From an uncultured Burkholderiaceae bacterium (GTDB lineage: Bacteria > Pseudomonadota > Gammaproteobacteria > Burkholderiales > Burkholderiaceae_B): a stretch of DNA of 64,000 bases. The stretch spans positions 1-64,000 of the forward strand of contig CALBEY010000049.1 in the NCBI GenBank assembly GCA_937888805.1, written 5' to 3'. A program made the position numbers and the translations under genes. Below the pieces are notes generated by a model. That model was not told the DNA's origin. It ran no database searches and worked only from the letters and a program-made list of their open reading frames with translations. This document shows, in pieces, positions 35,685 through 44,525 of this stretch; the stretch's first letter is position 1; the number at the start of each line of letters is the position of its first letter.

Positions 35685-36254
35685 ATGCCTCTGAATATAC
35701 CCATCGCTTTGACTTGGCTTCGTATCGCCATCATCCCTTTTTTTGTTGGGCTTTTTTACCTGCCTGAGGCTTTACTTTCCCCCGCACTGCGTGATGCCAT
35801 TGCTGCTTGGTTGTTTATTTTGGCCGCTTTAACTGACTGGTTTGATGGTTGGCTGGCCCGGCGCTGGAATCAGACTTCCTCGTTTGGTGCCTTTCTTGAT
35901 CCCGTTGCTGACAAACTCATGGTCTGCGCAGCCCTTTTGGTTTTGTTGCACCTCGACCGAGTCGGCAGTTTGATCGCGTTGGTGATTATCGGCCGTGAAA
36001 TCACCATTTCAGCCTTGCGCGAGTGGATGGCTCAAATCGGCGCGAGTTCTAGCGTTGCTGTACATTGGCTGGGTAAATTCAAGACAGCTGCTCAGATGGT
36101 GGCAATTCCTTGCCTGCTGCATTATGAAAACTGGTTTGACCTGCCGGTCTTTCTGATCGGTCAGGTTTTGATTGTTGGCGCTGCCTTGTTGACAGTGTGG
36201 TCGATGCTCTACTATCTCAAAAAAGCGTGGCCAGAGATTGAGGCTCGTACATAA
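35685..36254 (+). CDS. pgsA: CDP-diacylglycerol--glycerol-3-phosphate 3-phosphatidyltransferase
   Basis: A 189-residue integral membrane enzyme that makes phosphatidylglycerol phosphate. The CDP-alcohol phosphotransferase signature spans residues about 45-71: DWFDGWLARRW followed by FGAFLDPVADKLM, giving the D-x2-DG-x2-AR-x8-G-x3-D-x3-D pattern. It follows uvrC after 29 bases, the conserved uvrC-pgsA arrangement. Confidence 0.96.
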   Translation: MPLNIPIALTWLRIAIIPFFVGLFYLPEALLSPALRDAIAAWLFILAALTDWFDGWLARRWNQTSSFGAFLDPVADKLMVCAALLVLLHLDRVGSLIALVIIGREITISALREWMAQIGASSSVAVHWLGKFKTAAQMVAIPCLLHYENWFDLPVFLIGQVLIVGAALLTVWSMLYYLKKAWPEIEART

Positions 36255-36278
36255 TAACCCCTGTTGGAATGACTGTTC

Positions 36279-37595
36279 ATGAGCCAATCAACGACTTTAG
36301 ACAGCGGTATTGAACCTAATGCGCAAGCTCTGCCACCATCCAATCAAAAGCGTGACTGGATGACGATTTCAATCGTCGGTTGCGCACACGGCAGCTCGCA
36401 CTTTTTCCAACTCGTCATACCGAGCCTCTTTCTGCCGCTCGGTGCCGCTTTCGGTCTGGACTTTGCGCAACTTGGGTTTCTGATGACCCTGTTTTTTGTG
36501 GTGTCTGGTTTCTGCCAAGTCGCGGCAGGTTTTATCGTTGATCGCATTGGACCGCGACCCGTTTTGTGGTTTGGCATGGCTGGTTTTGTGGTGGCAGCGT
36601 TGCTGTTGGCAAACGCGACCGGGTTCGGCACTTTGTTGCTTGCAGCCGTGGTTGGGGGCGTTGCAAATTCGGTTTTTCATCCGGCGGACTTCTCAATTTT
36701 GAATCACCGTGTTTCGCCATGGCGATTGGGTCACGCGTTTAGCGTACACAACTTGACGGGTACGGTCGGATGGGCCTTAGCACCTATTTTTGTCGTTGGA
36801 CTGACACAAATTTTGGGTTGGCGTGAAGCGGTTTTGGGTGTGGCACTTTTGATGCTAGCTGTCTTGGCTTTGGTTGTCATGGGCCGCTCATACCTCCACG
36901 TTCAGGGGACTCATGCACAACAACGTGAGCAGGCCAGTGGTTCAAAAGCAGGTGTCGCACCGATTGTTTCAGTGAGTGTTTTGACAACGCTAAAACAGTT
37001 GTTGGCATCACCCGCGTTGTGGGGTGCTTTCTTGTTTTTTTGCTGTGCCACGATTGCTTTTTCTTCTGTTCAAAGCTTCACCATTCCTTTAATGAGTAGT
37101 TTGTACGGCATGACAGCCGTCTTGGCTGGTTCGGTCTTGTCGGGCTATATGTTGGGTCAAATCATCGGCATGGTGGCGGGTGGATTTTTGGTCAACATCA
37201 CAGAGAAGACGGAATATGTTGTTTTGACATCCTTGGTCTTGGCAGCGGGTATGTTCTTGCTCCTAGCGACGGGTTGGTTACCAGTGGTTTTGGTGGTGCT
37301 TGTGATGGCGCTCGCTGGGTTTTTTTCTGGTGTTTCTGCGCCATCGCGCGACATGATGGTTCGCAAGGTCACTCCAAAACAGTCCGTGGGTTCGGTTTAT
37401 GGCCTGGTATATGCGGGATTAGATGTTGGTTCAGCCGTGGGACCGTTACTTTTTGGTTTGTTGCTTGACAGCGGATTGACTCGCGGTCCTTGGGTTGGTT
37501 CTGCGGTGGCGTTTGTGGGCGCCGCGTTACTGGCTGCCCAAATTGGGCGGGTCAGTCGCCGCATGCCTACTGCTGAGCGCTACGCAGCAAGTTAG
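36279..37595 (+). CDS. MFS transporter
   Basis: A 438-residue, 12-helix major facilitator permease. A polar N-terminal tail of about 25 residues precedes the first helix. The loop 2-3 motif is seen as GFIVDRIGPRPVLWFG near residue 86, and the segment ANSVFHPADFSILNHRVSP near 130 resembles the fosmidomycin-resistance (Fsr) and related groups. Substrate unknown. It starts 24 bases after pgsA and overlaps the convergent queF gene by 29 bases. Confidence 0.85.
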   Translation: MSQSTTLDSGIEPNAQALPPSNQKRDWMTISIVGCAHGSSHFFQLVIPSLFLPLGAAFGLDFAQLGFLMTLFFVVSGFCQVAAGFIVDRIGPRPVLWFGMAGFVVAALLLANATGFGTLLLAAVVGGVANSVFHPADFSILNHRVSPWRLGHAFSVHNLTGTVGWALAPIFVVGLTQILGWREAVLGVALLMLAVLALVVMGRSYLHVQGTHAQQREQASGSKAGVAPIVSVSVLTTLKQLLASPALWGAFLFFCCATIAFSSVQSFTIPLMSSLYGMTAVLAGSVLSGYMLGQIIGMVAGGFLVNITEKTEYVVLTSLVLAAGMFLLLATGWLPVVLVVLVMALAGFFSGVSAPSRDMMVRKVTPKQSVGSVYGLVYAGLDVGSAVGPLLFGLLLDSGLTRGPWVGSAVAFVGAALLAAQIGRVSRRMPTAERYAAS

Positions 37596-38430
37596 GTGGC
37601 TGTGTGCCAGGTGTGGCGCGCCAAGGATTAATGTCCATGCCGCCGCGTCGCGTGTAGCGCGCGTACACTGAAAGCGATTGCGGTCGGCATCGGTCCATGA
37701 TGTCGCAAAAAATTCGCTCAACGCATTGTTCATGAAAACCTTGGTGGTCCCGATACGACACAATGTATTTGAGCAAGGCGGCGTGATCAATGCTGTGGCC
37801 ATGGTAACCAATGTGTAACGTTGCCCAGTCGGGTTGCCCAGTGACGGGACAATTGGATTTCAGTAGTCTCGAGAAAACGTGCTCTGTCTTGAGGTTTGGT
37901 CCCGTACTTTCATTGAGTAAATCAGCGTTCGGTTGATAGTCTGTGATTGCAACGGGCTGCTCATCTAAGCAACCCGTGAGCAACTCCTCAATGGGTTCTT
38001 GTTCAAACGCTGCGGGTAGCACCAGCGCGATTCGCGATGGTGCCCCAACCGCATGGTTAAGGTCCCGTTCCAAACAACCAAGCAGGGTTACCGTGTCGTC
38101 AAAAACACTGTGGTTGAGGCTGTTTAGATATAACTTAAACGACTTTGATTCCACGATGAATGGGCTGTCGCAAGGCACCCAAACTTTAAGAATAGCGGTG
38201 GCGGGTAATCCGCTGGGTTTGAGCCAAGACAATTCGTAGCCGCGCCAAAGGTCCCAGCCGATAAAAGGCAGTTTGATGGCTTGCGCCAAGGCGCCCAGTT
38301 GGGCGCGCCCTTGCGCCCTTGCAATGGGAAACAGCAGCGCGGGGTTGTAGTCGCGGGGATAGCTGACTTCTTTGCCCAATGGCAACGACGCTTCGTTTTC
38401 ATGCGGTGGGTTTGGGTGATGAGCAGTCAT
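37567..38430 (-). CDS. queF: NADPH-dependent 7-cyano-7-deazaguanine reductase (bimodular QueF)
   Basis: A 287-residue enzyme of queuosine synthesis that reduces preQ0 to preQ1. It is the long YqcD-type form: ESKSFKLYLNS lies in the N-terminal half near residue 90 and the catalytic Cys in SNCPVTGQPDWAT near 196. The motif EHVFSRLL and the C-terminal RYTRRGGMDINPW are conserved. The 3' end overlaps the MFS gene. A second queuosine gene, queH, lies about 9.5 kb away. Confidence 0.95.
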   Translation of the reverse strand: MTAHHPNPPHENEASLPLGKEVSYPRDYNPALLFPIARAQGRAQLGALAQAIKLPFIGWDLWRGYELSWLKPSGLPATAILKVWVPCDSPFIVESKSFKLYLNSLNHSVFDDTVTLLGCLERDLNHAVGAPSRIALVLPAAFEQEPIEELLTGCLDEQPVAITDYQPNADLLNESTGPNLKTEHVFSRLLKSNCPVTGQPDWATLHIGYHGHSIDHAALLKYIVSYRDHQGFHEQCVERIFCDIMDRCRPQSLSVYARYTRRGGMDINPWRATPGTQPPNLLRSAQQ

Positions 38431-38479
38431 GGCTTGGGTTTCGCAGCGGTGGTCGTTGGTTCAATTGTAATGGTCTAGT

Positions 38480-38633
38480 TTTCACTAAGCGAAACCATGC
38501 TTTCATGATGTGAAACCAATTGATGCACTGCCACAATCATTCATTTCACGAAGTCAAATAACGTTTCACTTTACAAAAAACTATATGTAACACCATGATT
38601 TTAATGATTTATATTTTTAATCTTATATAAGAT
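38480..38633 (+). promoter_or_regulatory. Repeated TTTCAC elements and AT-rich palindrome upstream of aceA
   Basis: The 310-base gap before aceA contains four TTTCAC/GTGAAA hexamers: TTTCAC at 38480-38485 (inside TTTC-N8-GAAA to 38494), GTGAAA at 38510-38515, TTTCAC at 38544-38549 and at 38564-38569. A 14-base perfect palindrome, ATCTTATATAAGAT, follows at 38620-38633. The cluster looks like binding sites for a regulator of acetate or glyoxylate metabolism; no named regulator can be assigned. Confidence 0.5.
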
Positions 38634-38740
38634 ATAAGACTTTTGTGCCACGCAGCAAATCGGTAGACTTACTGTCATGGTGTCCCGTTATTAGTTATCC
38701 AGATTTACCTCAATTGTCTAAAAATCAAAGGAGTTTCATC

Positions 38741-40054
38741 ATGAGTAACCGTGAAAATGCAGTTCGTGCGCTACAAAGAGAATGGGCAGAAAACCCCCGC
38801 TGGCAAGGTATCAAGCGAGACTATAGCGCTGAAGAAGTGATCCGATTGCGTGGCTCGCGATCCATCGAGCACACGCTGGCTCGCGAAGGTGCAGAAAAGC
38901 TGTGGGACTTGTTACACAGCGAACCCTTTGTCAACACGCTCGGCGCCTTGACAGGCAACCAAGCCATGCAGCAGATCAAAGCGGGCCTCAAAGCCATTTA
39001 TCTGTCGGGTTGGCAAGTGGCTGGTGACGCCAACTTGGCTGGCGAAATGTACCCTGATCAATCGCTTTACCCCGCCAACTCAGTTCCCCAAGTGGTGCGT
39101 CGTATCAACAACGCCTTGCTGCGTTCGGACCAAATCCAGTGGATGGAGGGTAAGAATCCCGGTGATTCGGGCTATGTGGACTTTGTGGCGCCGATTATCG
39201 CGGATGCCGAGGCGGGTTTTGGTGGTGTGTTGAACGCCTTTGAGTTGATGAAGTCGATGATTGACGCCGGCGCCAGTGGTGTTCATTTTGAGGATCAGTT
39301 GGCCTCAGTCAAGAAATGCGGTCACATGGGCGGTAAGGTTTTGGTACCAACACGTGAGGCCGTGAGTAAATTGGTCGCTGCTCGGCTGGCGGCTGACGTG
39401 TCGGGCACGCCGACCTTGTTGTTGGCCAGAACTGATGCAGACGCGGCAGATTTGGTGACCAGTGATATTGACGACAATGACCGTCCGTTTTTGACGGGTG
39501 AACGTACTGTTGAAGGTTTTTTTCGAACCCGTGCCGGCATTGAGCAAGGTATCAGCCGTGGGCTAGCCTATGCACCTTACGCCGATTTGATTTGGTGCGA
39601 AACGGCCACGCCCAACTTGGATTACGCACGTCAGTTCGCACAAGCCATTCACCGTCAGTTCCCAGGCAAGCTTTTGGCTTACAACTGCTCACCATCGTTT
39701 AACTGGAAGAAAAATCTAGACGACGACACCATTGCCAAGTTCCAACGCGAACTGGGTGCCATGGGTTACAAGTTCCAGTTCATCACCCTGGCCGGCTTCC
39801 ACGCCCTGAACTACGGCATGTTCGAGTTGGCTCACGGTTATGCGCGGCGCAACATGAGTGCCTTTGTCGACCTGCAGCAAAAGGAATTTGCGGCAGCCGA
39901 GCTCGGCTTCACCGCGGTTAAGCATCAGCGTGAAGTGGGAACGGGCTACTTTGATGCGGTAACGCAGACGATTGAGGGCGGTCAAGCGTCAACCACGGCC
40001 TTGACCGGATCGACCGAAGAGGCTCAGTTCGAGTCAGAGAGCGTCCACGCCTAA
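38741..40054 (+). CDS. aceA: Isocitrate lyase
   Basis: A 437-residue glyoxylate-shunt enzyme that splits isocitrate to glyoxylate and succinate. The catalytic loop [14 protein letters not shown] with the active Cys is near residue 190; [20 protein letters not shown] near 90 and NCSPSFNW near 320 are conserved. ATG 38741 has AAAGGAG at 38728-38734; the longer in-frame extension to 38645 is not needed. Malate synthase is not adjacent. A repeated TTTCAC array lies upstream and a hairpin terminator follows. Confidence 0.96.
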   Translation: MSNRENAVRALQREWAENPRWQGIKRDYSAEEVIRLRGSRSIEHTLAREGAEKLWDLLHSEPFVNTLGALTGNQAMQQIKAGLKAIYLSGWQVAGDANLAGEMYPDQSLYPANSVPQVVRRINNALLRSDQIQWMEGKNPGDSGYVDFVAPIIADAEAGFGGVLNAFELMKSMIDAGASGVHFEDQLASVKKCGHMGGKVLVPTREAVSKLVAARLAADVSGTPTLLLARTDADAADLVTSDIDDNDRPFLTGERTVEGFFRTRAGIEQGISRGLAYAPYADLIWCETATPNLDYARQFAQAIHRQFPGKLLAYNCSPSFNWKKNLDDDTIAKFQRELGAMGYKFQFITLAGFHALNYGMFELAHGYARRNMSAFVDLQQKEFAAAELGFTAVKHQREVGTGYFDAVTQTIEGGQASTTALTGSTEEAQFESESVHA

Positions 40055-40082
40055 AGTATTCCTCTGGCTAAGCCATTGATTG

Positions 40083-40122
40083 GCCACGAGCGAAGATCGT
40101 TTGCTCGTGGCTTCTTGGTTTG
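40083..40122 (+). terminator. Probable terminator after aceA
   Basis: GCCACGAGC (40083-40091) pairs with GCTCGTGGC (40103-40111) across an 11-base loop, followed by TTCTTGGTTTGT. The T-tract is interrupted, so strength is uncertain. Confidence 0.65.
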
Positions 40123-40152
40123 TCGCTTTAATTGTCTACCATTCACCAGTCG

Positions 40153-41385
40153 CTATTTGTGTTGTTTGGCAGCGCCCGTCTTGATCATGTCGGCAATCGC
40201 TTGATCGCTTAATCCCGCTTCGCGCAAAATCATTTCTGTGTGTTGCCCCAAACGTGGTGCCAAAGCCGGCGCTACCTTTGACGATTGCATGGTCACTGGG
40301 TTGCGAACGAACCGATAGGTATTGCCCCATTCATCATCGACATCTTGAAACATACCCACGCTTTTTAAATGGGGGTCATGCTCTAAATCTTCTAAGCGGT
40401 TCACCACTGCTGCTGGAATCTGGTTTGTTTCACACAAACCAAGCCAGTAGGCTGACGTTTGGGTCGCAATGATGTTACCCAAAGTCTCGTACACAAAGGC
40501 AATGTGTTCGGTACGGGCTTCAATGTTGGCAAACCGCGGGTCATTGGCATGGTCATCGTAACCGGCTGCTTTAAAAAAGAGCTGCCAATGACGGTCGGTA
40601 TAAGGCATGACACTGATCAAGCCGTCGATACTTTTGTAGGGTTGTCGCCACTTGGTGAGTGCTCGGGGGTAGCCTGCTGACTCTTGGCGGTCTGCCAAGT
40701 GGTGGCCATAAAAATGTTCAACCAGAAGATAGGCAGTCATGGTCTCGAACATCGGTATTTCAATGAACTGACCCAGACCGGTTCGCTCGCGCTGAAATAA
40801 TGCCGCCATGATGCCTTGCACGGCCACAAGTGCGCAGGTCTTGTCAGCGGCGATGGTGGGTAAGTAACGGGCTTGGTCAGATTGGCGCTGCATCAAGTCC
40901 ACCACACCACTCATGCCTTGAATCAGATCGTCATAGGCTGGCTTGCCTTCGTAAGCGCCACCCTCGCCAAAGCCGTATAAACCGGCATAGATCAACCGAG
41001 GATTGCGCTTTAGAAGCGTCTGTGCATCCAAACCGAGTGCTGCCATTTTTTGTGGTCGCATGCTGTGCATGATGACGTCGGCTTGGTCCACCAAAGCCAG
41101 TAAAGCTGCAATGGCGGTGGGCTGTTTTAAGTCCAAGCAAAGGCTTTTTTTGTTGCGATTGACGCCCAGAAAGATGGCTGACAAGCCTTTTTCGTAAGCG
41201 GGGCCTGTATAGCGCGTTGATTCGCCATTGGGCGGTTCGACTTTGATGACTTCAGCGCCGTAGTCGGCTAATGATTGGCTGGCGTAGGGGCCAAATACAA
41301 TCGCGGTTAAATCGAGTATTCGAACACCACTTAATGCGGGTGCAGAGGGATTCGGGGTCGCAGCGCTTTGAGCAGGGGTGTTCAT
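40153..41385 (-). CDS. CaiB/BaiF family CoA-transferase
   Basis: A 410-residue family III CoA-transferase. Residues VRILDLTAIVFGPYASQSLADYG at the N-terminus, NRNKKSLCLDLK near 80 and GKPAYDDLIQGMSG near 155 (catalytic Asp) are typical. It would move CoA between acyl groups, perhaps activating the substrate of the acyl-CoA dehydrogenases encoded divergently. I prefer ATG 41385, immediately before the family start; TTG 41421 is upstream in frame. Substrate unknown. Confidence 0.87.
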   Translation of the reverse strand: MNTPAQSAATPNPSAPALSGVRILDLTAIVFGPYASQSLADYGAEVIKVEPPNGESTRYTGPAYEKGLSAIFLGVNRNKKSLCLDLKQPTAIAALLALVDQADVIMHSMRPQKMAALGLDAQTLLKRNPRLIYAGLYGFGEGGAYEGKPAYDDLIQGMSGVVDLMQRQSDQARYLPTIAADKTCALVAVQGIMAALFQRERTGLGQFIEIPMFETMTAYLLVEHFYGHHLADRQESAGYPRALTKWRQPYKSIDGLISVMPYTDRHWQLFFKAAGYDDHANDPRFANIEARTEHIAFVYETLGNIIATQTSAYWLGLCETNQIPAAVVNRLEDLEHDPHLKSVGMFQDVDDEWGNTYRFVRNPVTMQSSKVAPALAPRLGQHTEMILREAGLSDQAIADMIKTGAAKQHK

Positions 41386-41447
41386 GGTGTGTTTGGCGAT
41401 CCGGTTGGGGCGGCTTATCAATCGGCAGTTAAGGGATGGTTCAACAA

Positions 41448-41461
41448 ATCAAAAGCTTGAT
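41448..41461. promoter_or_regulatory. Inverted repeat between CoA-transferase and acyl-CoA dehydrogenase genes
   Basis: ATCAA-N4-TTGAT at 41448-41461 in the divergent promoter region. The half-sites are in the reverse order from an FNR box, so it is not one. It could bind a local regulator; none is encoded in the cluster other than the truncated FNR-like protein. Confidence 0.35.
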
Positions 41462-41526
41462 GCTAAGCACGGCGTGTCTAATCAAACGATGATAACTGAG
41501 TGCCTGACTAGGAGGTCTCTTTCCTT

Positions 41527-42678
41527 ATGTTGTACCCATTGGACTACGTTGCTGAACCGACTAACCTTGCGTCGTTTCGGCAAGAAATTCGGACATTCCT
41601 GAAAACTGAATTAGCGGGTATGCCGACTGAGAATAAAGCTCGGTCGTGGATGGGCTCAGACATTGAATTCAGTAAAAAGCTTGCCCAAAAGGGCTGGTTG
41701 GGTTTAACCATTCCGAAGTCTCATGGTGGCACAGACCAAGATTTTTTTGCTCGTTTCGTGTTGTCTGAAGAGTTGCTGGCGTCAGGCGCACCAGTGGCCG
41801 CGCATTGGATTGCTGATCGTCAAAGTGCCCCGCTGATCATGCGGTACGGTACCCCTGAGCAGCAGGCCTTTTACGTGCCAAGAATCTGCCAAGCTGAGGC
41901 CTTCTTTTGTATCGGGATGAGCGAGCCAAACAGTGGATCTGACTTGGCCAGTATCAGAACCAATGCGCAGCCTAACGACGGCGGCTGGCTTTTAAATGGC
42001 AGCAAAATCTGGACGACCTACGCGCATCAATGCCATTACATGATTGCACTGGTTCGAACCAGCGGTGAATCGTCTGATCGCCACACGGGTCTGTCGCAAA
42101 TTATTGTGGATCTCAAGCTGCCTGGTGTCACGATCAAACCCATCGTTGATATGTCGGGTGATGCGCACTTCACCGAAGTCTTTTTTGATAACGTTCAATT
42201 GGCACCTGAGGCTTTAATTGGCTCTGAAGGCCAGGGCTGGGAGCAGTGCACGGCTGAACTGGCCTTTGAACGCAGTGGACCTGAGCGCATCTATTCCAGC
42301 ATGGCTTTACTCAATACTTGGGTTGACGAAGTGCGTGCAGCTGGCGTGGACGATGACGAAACTTTGGCCCTGCTTGGCGACCTGTTGGGTGAAATGAGTG
42401 CATTACGTGGCCTGTCGCTGGCGGTGACGCAGCGTTTGGTAGACGGGCACAGTCCGGCGGTTGAGGCTTCGGTTGTAAAAGATTACGGTACCGACTTTGA
42501 GCAGCGGTTGATTCGGTGTCTTTCAGAGTGGTTAGGTGCAAGACCGCACTTTCCTGTTTCAGGCGACTTGCTCAGGGCACTGGCTTATTTGGAACAAATG
42601 GGCGTGACTTTTTCCTTGCGCGGTGGGACTCGAGAAATTTTGCGCGGGATTATTGCCCGCGGCTTGGCATTGAGGTGA
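41527..42678 (+). CDS. Acyl-CoA dehydrogenase family protein (first of pair)
   Basis: A 383-residue flavoprotein of the acyl-CoA dehydrogenase family. FCIGMSEPNSGSDLASIRT near residue 122 is the flavin-binding signature and WLLNGSKIWTTYAHQCHYM near 150 the second. It keeps a conserved C-terminal helix region with LRGGTREILRGIIARGLAL, but the catalytic Glu position cannot be assigned by eye. AGGAGG at 41510-41515 precedes the ATG. It overlaps the second dehydrogenase gene by one base (TGATG). The two likely form a heteromeric enzyme, as in steroid and terpene pathways. Confidence 0.88.
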   Translation: MLYPLDYVAEPTNLASFRQEIRTFLKTELAGMPTENKARSWMGSDIEFSKKLAQKGWLGLTIPKSHGGTDQDFFARFVLSEELLASGAPVAAHWIADRQSAPLIMRYGTPEQQAFYVPRICQAEAFFCIGMSEPNSGSDLASIRTNAQPNDGGWLLNGSKIWTTYAHQCHYMIALVRTSGESSDRHTGLSQIIVDLKLPGVTIKPIVDMSGDAHFTEVFFDNVQLAPEALIGSEGQGWEQCTAELAFERSGPERIYSSMALLNTWVDEVRAAGVDDDETLALLGDLLGEMSALRGLSLAVTQRLVDGHSPAVEASVVKDYGTDFEQRLIRCLSEWLGARPHFPVSGDLLRALAYLEQMGVTFSLRGGTREILRGIIARGLALR

Positions 42679-43700
42679 TGGCTTTGCAAATGGAATTATT
42701 TGATACGTTTGATCGTTTGCTCGGCGAGGCGTGCTCGCCAAGTCAAATCCGGGAATTAGAAAAGAATGCTCAGACACCTGCCATATGGTGTGCGTTAGAG
42801 TCATCCGGTTTTGTTGATATTTTGGTGCCAGATGCCGCTGGTGGTGCGGGTTTGGGCTGGCAAGATGCCTGGGGTGTTTTGTTTGCCGCCGGCAGGCATG
42901 CCGTTCCTTTTCCGTTGGCACAGACCTTGTTTGGACGAGCGTGTTTGGCGCATTGCATGGTTGAAGCACCTAGCACGCCTTTGGCTCTGGCCGGTGTGAT
43001 TGACCACAAACCTGACGGCGTGCTGAGTGCTCGCTTGGTTCAAGGTGCGTTACTGGCCAGCCATGTGCTTCTGCAAGCGGGGCAAACCGTTTATTTGTTG
43101 CCGGTTGCAAATGCCGAATGTGAGCCGGTTGGTGGGGTGGGAAGTTTTGATGCGCACCTGACTTGGCAAGCTGCGCTCATCAAGGACTCAGTCATTGGGA
43201 CATTGCCGAGAGACACGGTGGCGCATGGACTCGCGCTCGGTTTGGCGGTGTTGATTGCGGGTGCTTGCGATCGGGTTCTTGAGATGACGTTGACTTATGC
43301 CAATGATCGCGTCCAATTTGGTAAGCCAATCGGTCGCCTGCAGGCCGTACAGCAGCAAATCACTGAAATGGCTGAACGGGTCTACGGTGTTCGCATGGCA
43401 ACCCAGCTGGGTTGTCATTCCTTGCCTGATTTCGCTTGGCAGGCGCAACCCAATTCAGCGGCATTGGCGAAATCGCAGGCGAGTGCTGCTGCTGTTCGCA
43501 TTGCTAGCGTGGCACATGCCGTGCATGGTGCGATTGGTGTGACCCAAGAATACGATCTACAGCTCTACACCCGTCGCATATACGAATGGAATAGAGCCGG
43601 TGGTGGTGCTAAATATTGGGCGACACGTTTGGGACGAGCGGCATTTGATCGTGATTACTTGCTTGATTTTGTTCGTGAAGACTTGTTTCAGGTGGGATGA
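42678..43700 (+). CDS. Acyl-CoA dehydrogenase family protein (second of pair)
   Basis: A 340-residue, more divergent acyl-CoA dehydrogenase homologue. The N-terminal ESSGFVDILVPDAAGGAGLG and C-terminal HAVHGAIGVTQEYDLQLYTR segments are those of the family, and VQFGKPIGRLQAVQQQ near residue 215 is the conserved helix. The mid-domain flavin signature is eroded, as in the non-catalytic partner of alpha2-beta2 dehydrogenases. The open frame extends upstream to 42516 but the ATG at 42678 overlaps the first gene's stop. Its 3' end overlaps the truncated fnr-like gene by 13 bases. Confidence 0.85.
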   Translation: MALQMELFDTFDRLLGEACSPSQIRELEKNAQTPAIWCALESSGFVDILVPDAAGGAGLGWQDAWGVLFAAGRHAVPFPLAQTLFGRACLAHCMVEAPSTPLALAGVIDHKPDGVLSARLVQGALLASHVLLQAGQTVYLLPVANAECEPVGGVGSFDAHLTWQAALIKDSVIGTLPRDTVAHGLALGLAVLIAGACDRVLEMTLTYANDRVQFGKPIGRLQAVQQQITEMAERVYGVRMATQLGCHSLPDFAWQAQPNSAALAKSQASAAAVRIASVAHAVHGAIGVTQEYDLQLYTRRIYEWNRAGGGAKYWATRLGRAAFDRDYLLDFVREDLFQVG

Positions 43701-44314
43701 CGCGTTAATCCGAGATAGTTGCCGATTTCTTCACGGCTCATTCGTATCAAAAAATCGGTCGAAGAATAGCCCAGTGCGGACATACGCTCAGACAGATTAA
43801 GCAAAAAAGCCGCTAACCGGGCTTCTGAGCGCATCGAGCCCAAGGCCAATAATACTTGGTGAGAGCGTGCGATTTCTTTGCTCATGATGCGCCGCACCTG
43901 GTGTTGCAACGAGGGCACATAGCGGCTGATGTCATCGATATCGATTAATCGGATCACGCAGACCTCAGCGTCCTCCATGGCTAGCGCGTTCGAACTGTGG
44001 AGACCATCGGGCATCCCGTCAAGCCCAATGACCTCACCAGGTAAAAAGAAGCCTGTGATTTGCACTTGGCCAGAAGCCTCTTCGAGTTGCGTTTTGATGG
44101 AGCCAAAGCGCAAACTGTACAAAGCGTCTAATTTATCGCCGTCTTGATAAAGCAGTTGACCTTTTTGCAACCGAACCCGTTCTTGTACCAATTGATCGAG
44201 TTGTTCGACTTCATGGCTAGCCATGCCGGCCGGTAAGCAAACGCTACCGAGCATACAGCTCGAGCAGTGGGGCGCCTCTGGCGAAACGGGGACTCTTTTT
44301 TGCACCGAAGTCAT
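43688..44314 (-). pseudogene. FNR/ANR-type regulator truncated within its helix-turn-helix
   Basis: A 208-codon frame. Residues about 17-27 hold the FNR cysteine set HCSSCMLGSVC (C-x2-C-x5-C) and a fourth Cys is in EDAEVCVIRL near 120, so the 4Fe-4S oxygen sensor is complete. The cyclic-nucleotide-like fold and dimer helix follow. The DNA-binding domain begins normally (MSREEIGNYLGLT) and then ends RHPT-stop, losing the recognition helix and the wing, roughly 35-40 residues. The break lies within about 6 bases of the stop codon of the convergent dehydrogenase gene. ATG 44314 has a GGGAG ribosome site. It cannot bind an FNR box in the normal way. Confidence 0.8.
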
Positions 44315-44428
44315 GGTTACTCCCAAAAGAACAACCCAATCACGTCAACTGGCTTACGTCACGGCAAGTGTTGAAACCATCTTACCCAAAAAGCCTATCT
44401 TTTTGGTAATAGTTTTTGTGCCAGTCAA

Positions 44429-44455
44429 TTGAAATACTTGCAAACATCCCTATAT
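44429..44455 (+). promoter_or_regulatory. Predicted sigma-32 heat-shock promoter of clpB
   Basis: TTGAAA at 44429-44434, 13-base spacer, CCCTATAT at 44448-44455. This matches the sigma-32 -35 core and 7 of 8 bases of the CCCCATNT -10 element. Confidence 0.7.
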
Positions 44456-44525
44456 AACAATCATTAGAACCCAACGGGCTAGCTCGAAGTGACATCAGAT
44501 CAAGCCCATCAAATGGAATTTGACC

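Noticed and set aside
41448-41461. FNR box in front of the acyl-CoA dehydrogenases
   Set aside because: The half-sites are ATCAA...TTGAT, the reverse order from an FNR box.
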